From NCBI GenBank assembly GCA_003660905.1, contig QMVB01000043.1, positions 1-7,601 of the forward strand: a DNA stretch of 7,601 nt, written 5' to 3'. Made by a program: the position numbers and the translations under genes. Below, piece after piece: positions 1 through 6,418 of the stretch. The notes under the pieces are model-generated. The model saw nothing but the letters and a program-made list of their open reading frames with translations, had not been told where the DNA came from and made no database searches. The DNA is from Candidatus Nanohalarchaeota archaeon. GTDB lineage: Archaea; EX4484-52. How positions within the stretch are numbered: position 1 is the stretch's first letter; the number at the start of each line of letters is the position of its first letter.

Positions 1-32
1 CGTATAACAGAGGGCATCTAAAACTACCCCTT

Positions 33-1709
33 TTAAGTTCTCCCTAAAACCTTCACAAGAGGGCAGTATTCCTTTAGGTCATCAAGAATTTTCCTCATCC
101 TGCAATCTGTTTGCTTTATATCCAATTCAATAAAGAAATAATAATCCCACTGCTTTACTCTGCTTGGGCGGGAAAACAATTTTGTCAAATTAACTGAATG
201 TTTTGAAAACACGCACAAAATATCCTTTAAAATCCCCACACGGTCGTATACAGTTACTGCTATCATTGTTTTTTTGGCTTTATAAACATCATCTATTTTT
301 TTGTTTTTTGAAATAATATAAAACTCCGTTGCATTGCTGGGCAGGTCTTCAATGTATTCTGCCAAAACATTCAGATGGTATTCCTTTGCAGCCATTTTTG
401 TTCCTATAAAGGCGACTGCGCTGTCCTTGTATTGATTTATGACTTTTGTTGTGCTTGCGCCTGTTGCCAGTTCAACGCCCGGGAGATTTTTTTTAAGCCA
501 CTCCCTTGTCTGGGCTATTGCCTGTGGATGAGACACGACCGTCTTTATCAAGTGAATGTCATTTGTCCTTGCAAGAAGATTGTGATGAATCAACTGCTTT
601 ACAGAAGCATTTACGACAACATCGGAATTTACAAGATTGTCATAGGTTTCGCACACAACGCCTTCTGCAGAGTTTTCCGCAGGAACTATGCCTGCATCTA
701 TATCGCCATTTATTATTTTTTCAAAGACAGAGCTTATCGTATTGGATGCAGTTAATTCTTTGCCGGAAAATGCAAAAGATGCAGCTGCATGAGTGTGCGT
801 GCCTGCAGGACCAAGATAGCCGACTGTTTTTATTTTTCCGGAAGCTGTTTTTGCAAATGGGAGGTTTATGCCTGTCTTATCATGCTGTTCTAATATGGAA
901 CTGGTCTTAATCTCTGAAGTTTTGATAAAGATATCCAGCTCCTTTTTTAAATTCTCGAAATTTTCCACAAAAGCATCATTGTCTTTGTCTTTTATTGTTT
1001 TTTTTGCTTCTTTTACGATTTCTTCATAGGAGTCCAAAATCCCTGCAAATACAGGATTTTTCATCTGGAGGTCTGCATAAAGATGCGGGTTCTGCCCGAG
1101 GATTCTCCCGCAAATCATTGTCTGGAGGCGGAAAACAGGAGTTGAAAATCTGCTATTTATATCTATATTGCTGTTGGAGAGGGTTTTTATATAAGCTAAA
1201 TTCATAAAATGAACAAGCGCCTGCATAAGTGCCATTTGTCTGTCATGTTCAGCAGGATTTATATATATAAGATTTGCCATGTTTTTTTCAAAGAGGTTCT
1301 TTATGGATGACCACAGCTTGTTTTTTCTTACAGGGCATACAGCAATGCACTGGTCTTTGATGCTCGTGACAAGAGGACCAAACATCGGGTGCAGACCAAT
1401 TACTCCGACAGTTTTTTTTGCTTTTTTCATCTCTTCAATTGGCTCTTTTTTAAGCGAGGTAAAGTCCATGAGCAGGGAATCGTCTTTCAGATGCGGCAGA
1501 ATATTCTTTATTGCTTTGCATGTAGCATTGATTGGGACAGATATTATCACAATGTCTGATTTTTTTGCCAGTTCAGCATTTGTCAGTTTTGTTTTTCTCC
1601 CGCTTACAAGGACGTTGTATTTGTTTTTTTCAAAAAAGATTTTAAACCAGTTTCCGAGTCCGTGAGTGCCGCCGATTATCCCGACTGTTGGATTTTTGCT
1701 TTTTTTCAT
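33..1709 (-). CDS. tyrA-pheA: Fused prephenate dehydrogenase / prephenate dehydratase with ACT domain
   Basis: 558-aa cytoplasmic enzyme for the two branches after prephenate: oxidative decarboxylation to 4-hydroxyphenylpyruvate (Tyr) and dehydration/decarboxylation to phenylpyruvate (Phe). Seen: residues 8-38 form a Rossmann NAD(P) site (IIGGTHGLGNWF), S57 lies in ISVP, H107 in LHPMFGP, H155 in AEHD, then the helical TyrA domain to about 265. The dehydratase runs about 294-465 (GYLGPAGTHTHAAASF, VPAENSAEG, SHPQA). The ACT domain is about 481-555. Archaeoglobus has a known TyrA-AroQ-PheA fusion; here the 265-294 linker is too short for a chorismate mutase, so that activity must be encoded elsewhere. 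Odd: the dehydratase TRF motif reads TEF (461-463), and the ACT ESRP motif reads FSRP (512-515), which may affect catalysis and Phe feedback. The start is set by a TATA-like box 23-30 nt upstream, implying a leaderless mRNA. Confidence 0.95.
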   Translation of the reverse strand: MKKSKNPTVGIIGGTHGLGNWFKIFFEKNKYNVLVSGRKTKLTNAELAKKSDIVIISVPINATCKAIKNILPHLKDDSLLMDFTSLKKEPIEEMKKAKKTVGVIGLHPMFGPLVTSIKDQCIAVCPVRKNKLWSSIKNLFEKNMANLIYINPAEHDRQMALMQALVHFMNLAYIKTLSNSNIDINSRFSTPVFRLQTMICGRILGQNPHLYADLQMKNPVFAGILDSYEEIVKEAKKTIKDKDNDAFVENFENLKKELDIFIKTSEIKTSSILEQHDKTGINLPFAKTASGKIKTVGYLGPAGTHTHAAASFAFSGKELTASNTISSVFEKIINGDIDAGIVPAENSAEGVVCETYDNLVNSDVVVNASVKQLIHHNLLARTNDIHLIKTVVSHPQAIAQTREWLKKNLPGVELATGASTTKVINQYKDSAVAFIGTKMAAKEYHLNVLAEYIEDLPSNATEFYIISKNKKIDDVYKAKKTMIAVTVYDRVGILKDILCVFSKHSVNLTKLFSRPSRVKQWDYYFFIELDIKQTDCRMRKILDDLKEYCPLVKVLGRT

Positions 1710-1749
1710 CTTAAATAAACTGTATGTTGCGTTTAAAAGTTTATTTAAG
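1710..1749. promoter_or_regulatory. Perfect 11-bp inverted repeat around the tyrA-pheA promoter, possible operator
   Basis: The arms CTTAAATAAAC (1710-1720) and GTTTATTTAAG (1739-1749) are exact reverse complements separated by 18 nt that contain most of the TATA-like box. One arm touches the start codon and presumed start site; the other covers the TATA edge and the BRE position. The centres are about 29 bp apart, which would suit a dimer-of-dimers repressor. The arms are AT-rich, so a chance palindrome is possible. The operator role is inferred. Confidence 0.4.
1732..1739 (-). promoter_or_regulatory. TATA box of tyrA-pheA
   Basis: Read on the minus strand this is CTTTTAAA, centred about 27 nt upstream of the ATG at 1709. 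That is the usual archaeal TATA-to-start distance, so transcription would begin at or next to the start codon. No Shine-Dalgarno motif is visible before the ATG. Confidence 0.55.
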
Positions 1750-1767
1750 GCAAAAAGAATTTTGCTC
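1749..1767 (+). repeat. Short dispersed repeat GGCAAAAAGAATTTTGCTC, copy 1
   Basis: The 19-mer recurs with one mismatch at 2962-2980 inside the nadB insertion, and its core recurs inverted at 2988-3000 and 7464-7476. All copies are outside intact genes. It contains a small hairpin, GCAAAA-AGAA-TTTTGC (1750-1765). On the minus strand it lies about 45-60 nt past the nadB stop and reads into TTCTTTTTG, so a transcription-termination role is possible but unproven. Confidence 0.4.
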
Positions 1768-2827
1768 TAAATAATATAAATATTAATTTGCAAATATATT
1801 TCTTGTAATCATTTAAATATAATATTTTCACTTATTAAATAAGAACCCCGGGCTGTTTGTTTTTCTTCTAAATCCTCGCGATAAAATGCGCCGATTGATT
1901 CTTTTCTCAACAAACAAGTTTCTGCAATTTTTTTAAGCAGTTTTTCCTGCGATGTCAATACCTCTTTGTTTTCCAAAAGAGTTTTTAATTCCTCTATTTT
2001 CTTTTTGCTTTTGACAGGACCAAGGGTTTCCCAGATTATGCGCTTCATCTCATCAGATAATCCAAGAGTTCCTGTTTCTCTTGTTTGAGGGATTATTATT
2101 TCTGCATTTGTTTCAATTCTTTTGTTTATGTCAAGCGCTGCTATTTTGCTAAATATCAATGCTTCTAATATTGCCAGACCGCCTATCCTGTTGCTCCCAT
2201 AGAGTCCTCCTGCTATTTCCCCGGCGGCGTAGATATTTTTCTGGCTCGTCCGGGCATTTTTATTTTATTTATCATTAGCCCCCCAATCGAGAAATGAAAT
2301 GCAGGGTGAAGTTCAATTTTTTGAAGTTCTGATTTTTTGAAGTTCCTGAAAATATACCCGAATTCATTTTCTTTCTTGTATTTTTCAAACCATTCATCTG
2401 AACAAACAAGCCTCCCGAAAATTTTGCCCTTCAGCGACTGCAAATAAAATTGCCTTGTCATTTTTGGAAATACATAATGATATTCATTGCTTCTGAGGGC
2501 ATCAGCAATATCTTTGGAGAGGAAATTTTTTCCATCATTGTCCTCGTATTCCATTTTGGTCAAGATATCTCCTGAAATAAGAAGTTTTGGAAGCCTACTG
2601 TCAATTACCAAAAAAAGGGTGAAACATAAAAAATTCAATATCCCTTATTTTGAGCCCTGCCTCAGAGCAAAGAGATAATATGCTTCCGTCAGAATCTGCG
2701 CTTCCTGTTCTATATTCAAAAAAACCGCCAAGCCCGCCGGAAGCAAGAATCATGTAATTGAAGAAAATTTTCATTTTTCCGGAGCCGAAAAGAGACATTT
2801 CAACACCGGCAATTTTTTTGTTTTGAC

Positions 2828-2871
2828 TATATCACGGCACAAAAGTAATGCAAGTATTGTGGCGTGATATA
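2828..2871. repeat. 15-bp hairpin at the left end of the nadB insertion
   Basis: TATATCACGGCACAA (2828-2842) pairs with TTGTGGCGTGATATA (2857-2871) at 14 of 15 positions around a 14-nt loop. It is the most GC-containing stem of the insertion and lies outside the 17-bp inverted repeat, so it could be a separate, nested insertion or the true left end. Confidence 0.6.
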
Positions 2872-2873
2872 CT

Positions 2874-3022
2874 AGCAGAACACATAAATACTATCAATAT
2901 CGCTTGTATTTTTTTTTTGCATCGCAACTAAACTGCAAAATTTCGCAAGTAGTTTAGTTTCGGCAAAAAGAAATTTGCTCCAAAAAAAGCAAAATTCTTT
3001 TCTGTTATTTATGTGTTATGCT
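2874..3022. repeat. 17-bp inverted repeat pair enclosing a 115-nt core
   Basis: AGCAGAACACATAAATA (2874-2890) matches the reverse complement of 3006-3022 at 16 of 17 positions. The enclosed core carries two further stem-loops and a T10 tract. The pattern is that of terminal inverted repeats of a miniature element. Confidence 0.6.
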
Positions 3023-3446
3023 ATAATTAAAAATTTAGTCACTTCGCCTTTAATGATGTTTGTTTGTTTTTTCTTTAGCTTCTCAAGAAAAATTTTTTTT
3101 GTCTCCAGACCAGGCAACCTATAATTCGGCACCACGCCAATATTGGAGTCTCTGAATTTAATGCTTGTTCTTTTCATATCTTCAATAATTTCTTCATAAT
3201 TTTCCAAAAAAGCATTTAGCAAGTCCCTATCATTGAGTTTTTGCCCTGTTTCCAAAATTTTGTTTTCCAGTTCTTTTTTGGCTTTATCATCAAATTCCAT
3301 GGGCTGAGGACAGAATTAGATCCTCTTTTTGTCACCAAGATGATGTCTTTTGTCTTTAGATTCATGGCGGCATTTAATCCTGCAGCCCCCCGCCAATTAT
3401 TAGAACCTGTGTTTTTAGGGATTTCATATCAAACAATAAACTAAAA

Positions 3447-3457
3447 CTTTTATATTA
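3447..3457. promoter_or_regulatory. Shared AT-rich box between divergent nadB and the five-gene operon
   Basis: CTTTTATATTA reads as TATAAAAG on the minus strand, 20-27 nt before the nadB ATG (3427), and offers TTTATATT on the plus strand, 20-27 nt before the ATG at 3477. Both distances fit archaeal TATA boxes with leaderless starts. The gap between the two ATGs is only 49 nt, so the two promoters must overlap physically. Confidence 0.5.
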
Positions 3458-3476
3458 TTTTTCTTTAATTAATTAT

Positions 3477-3998
3477 ATGGTTTACTCAAGAACAAAAATA
3501 GTATTGATGGATTATATCTTCGGAAATGAGATGGAGCACAGGGATATAAGTTTGAGTTACGAAGGAAAAAATCCATTTGAATTGTATAAAAAAATAATCT
3601 CTTCTTTTAATGATATTTTCGCAGTCCCGAATGGGAGGGTGCATGAGTCCAATTATACAGTGAATAATAAGAAAGACAAAATTGATTTTGGCGCAGGATG
3701 GACTATAATAAAGCAGATGGACATTTACTCTTACTTAAGGTTTGACATAGCTTTAAGCGGGGAAGAGGCAAAAGAGACAAAGACAGGAAGCGCGAAAGTG
3801 GTGCTTAAGCCGAAGATATACACAGAATATCCTCAGGACAACATTATTCAGCAGAACGTATTTTATGAAATGGCAAGGAGAATATGGCACGAGGCAATAT
3901 ATGAAAACACAAGGGACAAATTCATATTGGAAGGCAAGGAAATATCAAACAATTTTACTTCTTATATTAGAACATGCTTTTTGACATTAAATAAATAA
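3477..3998 (+). CDS. Unknown soluble protein, first gene of the carS-fen operon; paralogue of the next gene
   Basis: 173 aa, function not recognised. No signal peptide, membrane span or metal-binding cluster is visible. The predicted character is mixed alpha/beta: charged N-terminus, SYEGKNPFELYKKI (27-40), GAGW (72-75), a strand-like region about 83-115 with LRFDIAL and GSAKVVLKPK, then a helical tail (about 123-150). It resembles the 158-aa product of the next gene in the same order: (S/N)Y(E/K)G..PF, (G/K)W, F(D/E)I, GE followed by KTG, (L/V)K(P/T)K and N.IQ. This implies tandem duplication and possibly a heterodimer. The ATG at 3477 has an AT-rich box 20-27 nt upstream and no Shine-Dalgarno, so a leaderless start is likely. 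The next gene begins one base after the stop. Confidence 0.85.
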   Translation: MVYSRTKIVLMDYIFGNEMEHRDISLSYEGKNPFELYKKIISSFNDIFAVPNGRVHESNYTVNNKKDKIDFGAGWTIIKQMDIYSYLRFDIALSGEEAKETKTGSAKVVLKPKIYTEYPQDNIIQQNVFYEMARRIWHEAIYENTRDKFILEGKEISNNFTSYIRTCFLTLNK

Positions 3999-3999
3999 T

Positions 4000-4476
4000 A
4001 TGGCAGGAATGCTCGAGTTCAATGATGACATTTTCGTCAATCAGGATGTTTCTGTAATGAACTACAAGGGCGATGCGCCATTTAAAATAAGACGATTTAT
4101 AGCGCCTCTTTTAAAGGAAAAGCTTGAGATTTCAAGTTCGCATGTCTTTCCAAAATATCTTGGATGGGATTTGACTGACGGCACATTCAAGGCAAAATGG
4201 ACGGCCAATAAAAATTTCGACAGGTGGACTAAATTTGAAATACAGATATGGTGCTGGGGCGAGCAATCGGATGGGAAAACAGGATGGTTGAAAGCCAAGA
4301 CAGTAAGTTACCTGAAGACAAAATACATCTATGCAAACAGCATACAAAAGAGCATGTGGTATACTTATTCTCTTCTTTTTTATGACCAGCAAAGGTCAAA
4401 ATATGCAGAGAGAGGCAGAAAGATTGCAGTGGAAATATGGAAAGAGATACAGAGAAAATACGGGATGAGGAACTAA
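4000..4476 (+). CDS. Unknown soluble protein, paralogue of the preceding gene
   Basis: 158 aa, function not recognised. Rich in aromatic residues (several Trp: GWDL about 55-58, KW 66-67, IWCWGE 83-88, IW 146-147), with no membrane span or signal peptide. It shares with the upstream protein NYKGDAPF (21-28), KW, FEIQI, GE..DGKTG (87-95), LKTK (105-108) and NSIQKS (113-118), followed by a helical C-terminus. The pair looks like an old duplication kept side by side. A small ligand-binding or scaffold fold is a guess. The start is one base after the previous stop; the second Met at 4009 is an alternative. The stop is 6 nt before carS, so co-transcription with lipid synthesis is likely. Confidence 0.85.
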   Translation: MAGMLEFNDDIFVNQDVSVMNYKGDAPFKIRRFIAPLLKEKLEISSSHVFPKYLGWDLTDGTFKAKWTANKNFDRWTKFEIQIWCWGEQSDGKTGWLKAKTVSYLKTKYIYANSIQKSMWYTYSLLFYDQQRSKYAERGRKIAVEIWKEIQRKYGMRN

Positions 4477-4482
4477 TGTAGT

Positions 4483-5022
4483 ATGGATATAATTCTGATT
4501 ATTTTACAGTCATTGTGGTTTATTTTGCCTGCATATTTTGCAAACAGCAGTGCTGTGTTTTTTAAAGGGCAAAAGCCACTTGATGCAGGAAAAAAATTAA
4601 AGGACGGAAATCGCATTTTAGGGGATGGAAAGACATGGGAAGGGACTCTTGGCGGTCTGCTTATCGGAACGTTTGTCGGTTTTTTGCAATACTTAATATA
4701 CCAAAAATATTTTTTTGCGATGAGCAGTCTGAACTATATTCAATATTCCATATGGCTCGGGTTTGCACTCAGTTTTGGCGCAATGACAGGAGACATTTTC
4801 GAGAGTTTTATCAAAAGAAGGATGAATTTTAAAAGAGGCAGTGAAATAATATGGGATAAGCTTGATTTTTTGATAGGCGCATTGGTTATAGGATACTTGC
4901 TTTTCGATATGTTCTGCATATCACTCTGGCATATTGCATTTCTCGTGGTTTTTACGCCGTTTATACACAGAGCATTTAATATTGTCGCTTATTTATTAAA
5001 GCTTAAAAATGTATCTTGGTAA
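4483..5022 (+). CDS. carS: CDP-archaeol synthase (CTP:unsaturated archaeol cytidylyltransferase)
   Basis: 179-aa integral membrane enzyme that activates 2,3-bis-O-geranylgeranylglycerol phosphate with CTP to CDP-archaeol, the common precursor of archaeal phospholipid head groups. Seen: about five hydrophobic helices (roughly 3-27, 55-75, 84-104, 127-146, 148-172), normal for CarS. Also present are the family signatures DGNRILGDGKTWEGT (41-55), GAMTGDIFESFIKRR (99-113), and DKLDFLIGAL (125-134); the polar Asp/Lys clusters between helices would hold Mg2+ and CTP, by analogy with CdsA. Length and order of motifs are complete. It is the third gene of the operon, 6 nt after the preceding stop. This gene alone identifies the host as an archaeon. 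Presumed essential. Confidence 0.97.
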   Translation: MDIILIILQSLWFILPAYFANSSAVFFKGQKPLDAGKKLKDGNRILGDGKTWEGTLGGLLIGTFVGFLQYLIYQKYFFAMSSLNYIQYSIWLGFALSFGAMTGDIFESFIKRRMNFKRGSEIIWDKLDFLIGALVIGYLLFDMFCISLWHIAFLVVFTPFIHRAFNIVAYLLKLKNVSW

Positions 5023-5032
5023 TAATATTAAT

Positions 5033-5404
5033 ATGTGTTTAGAAAATGTAAATATAGACGAAAAAAGCAAAACAATGACTGTAAAACTCAACCCGCAATT
5101 ATATTCTTCTTCATGCGTGATGAGAGCAAGCTATCGCTTTACTGATGACTTTAATGTAAAAGTTGACGGCGACCCAATGAGCGAGCTTGAAGTACGGTTC
5201 AGTCCAAAGGAAGAAGAAGACAATCCTTCAGAAAAGGACTGGCGGGATTTAGTGGATGTATTCTACAATGAATTGATACATACAAATGTCGAGGAAGAGC
5301 AGGCAAGAAGATACGCAGACACAAGAAATGCGCTAATCGGCGCTGCAATGAAGACTATCATTGAAGTTCCGCATAAGAAAAAAGAAAAGGTTGCGGAAAA
5401 ATAG
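5033..5404 (+). CDS. HxsD-like small protein
   Basis: 123 aa from the ATG at 5033; an ATG at 5009 would add 8 residues but overlaps carS by 14 nt and adds nothing family-like, so 5033 is preferred. The layout matches HxsD of bacterial His-Xaa-Ser systems: a strand ending in LNPQLYSSSCVMRASYRFTD, a second region with SELEVRFSPKE, then FYNELIHTNVEEEQARRYAD leading to TRNALIGAAM. HxsD accompanies two radical-SAM proteins (HxsB, HxsC) and a repeat peptide (HxsA); none of these is in this window. The C-terminus ends in a Lys-rich tail. It sits 10 nt after carS and 10 nt before fen. The similarity is recognised by eye and is to the fold or family; peptide modification is not established here. Confidence 0.7.
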   Translation: MCLENVNIDEKSKTMTVKLNPQLYSSSCVMRASYRFTDDFNVKVDGDPMSELEVRFSPKEEEDNPSEKDWRDLVDVFYNELIHTNVEEEQARRYADTRNALIGAAMKTIIEVPHKKKEKVAEK

Positions 5405-5414
5405 ATATTATTTT

Positions 5415-6413
5415 ATGGGAGTAAAATTAAGTCCTATACTTGAGCGTCAGGAGTTAAATCCCGCGGAATTGGGAGGCAAAACTCTTTGCGTTGATGCATT
5501 CAATACGATATACCAGATGCTCTCTTCAATAAGAGGAGCTGATGGAGAACTCTTAAAAGACAAAAAAGGCAGAGTTACATCTCACCTTGCAGGGCTTTTC
5601 TGGAGAAATTTAAAACTGCTGAAGCAGGATATAAAGATAATATATGTCTTTGACGGCAAGGCTCCTGCATTAAAAAAAGATACTCAAAAACAAAGGCGCC
5701 AGAGGAGAGAAGAAGCTTATGAAAAATGGCAGAAAGAAAAAGAGGCAGGCAATCTGGAGCTGGCGGCAAAATATGCAAAAATATCTACCTTCCTCACCGA
5801 TGAAATGATAGAAGATGCAAAAGTTTTGCTCAGGGCGATGGGCATAGTCTGCATACAGGCGCTGTCTGAAGGAGAGGCGCAGGCGGCATTCATGGCAAAA
5901 AAGCATGGTTTTTATTGCTGTTCCCAGGATTATGATGCAATTGTTTTTGGCGCTCCTGTTTTGGTAAGAAATCTGAATGCAAATTCAATGTACGGAATTA
6001 AAGTCCAGCCTGAAATAATATACCAGAAAAAAGTTCTTGAAGTGCTGGGCATAAGCTCTGATGATTTAATCAACCTTGCAATTTTGTGCGGCACAGATTT
6101 TAATCCAAAGGGAATAAACGGTCTTGGAGCAAAGAAGTCCCTTGCCCTTGTAAAGCAATACAAAAGCCTTGATGAAATATTCAAAAACACGCAGTACAAA
6201 TGGGAATTTGACGCAGATTATGAATCAATCTATGATTTTTTCAAAAATCCTCTGGTTACAGAAGACTATGATCTAAGTTCAGAATCATTCAACAGGGAAA
6301 ATATAATTGATGTTTTGTGCGGCAGTTATGATTTTTCCAGAGAAAGAATTGAATCATCATTGAACAAATTTGAAAAAGAAAAAGTTACGACACTTTCAAA
6401 ATGGTTCGGGTAG
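5415..6413 (+). CDS. fen: Flap endonuclease 1 (FEN1/XPG family)
   Basis: 332-aa structure-specific nuclease that removes 5' flaps during Okazaki-fragment maturation and base-excision repair. The ATG at 5415 gives MGVKLSPIL, the usual archaeal FEN1 start whose Gly2 lies near the active site; upstream in-frame codons overlap the previous gene. N-domain with D27 (CVDAFN) and D80 (FDGKAP), a Lys/Arg-rich helical arch (about 87-130), I-domain with E152 and E154 (SEGEAQAAF), D172 and D174 (SQDYD), D228 (CGTDFNPKGI), and an H2TH-type GINGLGAKKSL segment (233-243). All seven metal ligands are present. The C-terminus TTLSKWFG resembles a PCNA-binding motif (archaeal QxTLxxWF) but has Val where Gln is expected. 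It is the last gene of the operon and ends 5 nt from the convergent neighbour. Confidence 0.97.
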   Translation: MGVKLSPILERQELNPAELGGKTLCVDAFNTIYQMLSSIRGADGELLKDKKGRVTSHLAGLFWRNLKLLKQDIKIIYVFDGKAPALKKDTQKQRRQRREEAYEKWQKEKEAGNLELAAKYAKISTFLTDEMIEDAKVLLRAMGIVCIQALSEGEAQAAFMAKKHGFYCCSQDYDAIVFGAPVLVRNLNANSMYGIKVQPEIIYQKKVLEVLGISSDDLINLAILCGTDFNPKGINGLGAKKSLALVKQYKSLDEIFKNTQYKWEFDADYESIYDFFKNPLVTEDYDLSSESFNRENIIDVLCGSYDFSRERIESSLNKFEKEKVTTLSKWFG

Positions 6414-6418
6414 GCAAA

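Larger units (their letters stand above)
2827..3025. mobile_element. MITE-like, hairpin-rich non-coding insertion inside nadB
   Basis: This stretch separates two adjoining pieces of the NadB reading (EVTKFLI and KNKKIAGVEM) and encodes nothing recognisable. It is bracketed by the direct repeat CTATA (2827-2831 and 3021-3025), a candidate 5-bp target-site duplication. Inside are a 15-bp hairpin with one mismatch (2828-2842/2857-2871), a 17-bp inverted repeat with one mismatch (2874-2890/3006-3022; AGCAGAACACATAAATA), a T10 run (2909-2918), a perfect 9-bp hairpin (2926-2934/2951-2959), and a 14-bp hairpin with one mismatch (2966-2979/2988-3001). No transposase is present, so movement would have to be in trans. 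The exact ends are uncertain because the 17-bp repeat does not reach the left junction. Confidence 0.6.
1809..3427 (-). pseudogene. nadB: L-aspartate oxidase (NadB-like flavoprotein), broken by frameshifts and an insertion
   Basis: An intact NadB would oxidise L-aspartate to iminoaspartate for quinolinate/NAD synthesis. Pieces in order: MKSLKTQVLIIGGG from 3427; after a shift in the C6 run (3386-3391), AAGLNAAMNL, completing the GxGxxG FAD loop; after a shift near 3300, DDKAKKELENKILETG to about 3022; the insertion; KNKKIAGVEM and YMILASGGLGG to FHP; a shift at the A7 run (2610-2616), then LISGDIL and ELHPAFHFSIGGL; a shift at the T5 run (2236-2240), then YAAGEIAGGLYGSNRIGG; finally a NadB-like C-terminus with FYRED before the stop at 1809. 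Joined, this gives about 470 codons, normal for an archaeal NadB. A fumarate-reductase-type paralogue is the alternative, but the short C-terminus favours NadB. Adjacent genes of similar AT content are intact, which argues for real decay over poor sequence. Confidence 0.85.

Noticed and set aside
375..1665. Plus-strand open frames opposite tyrA-pheA
   Set aside because: They are antisense to a gene with clear conserved motifs throughout and encode low-complexity Phe/Leu/Ser-rich peptides without family signals.
2213..2638. Treating each open piece of the aspartate oxidase as a separate small gene
   Set aside because: The pieces are consecutive parts of one NadB-like protein in different frames, with family motifs continuing across the breaks.
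2909..2918. T10 tract as a transcription terminator
   Set aside because: It could terminate plus-strand transcripts, but no plus-strand gene lies upstream; it is better explained as part of the insertion.
2821..3028. CRISPR-like array in the repeat-rich stretch
   Set aside because: The repeats are inverted pairs, not regularly spaced direct repeats, and no cas gene is present.
2236..3391. Programmed frameshifting or transcript slippage to make NadB
   Set aside because: At least four separate corrections of differing sign plus removal of an insertion with stop codons would be required.
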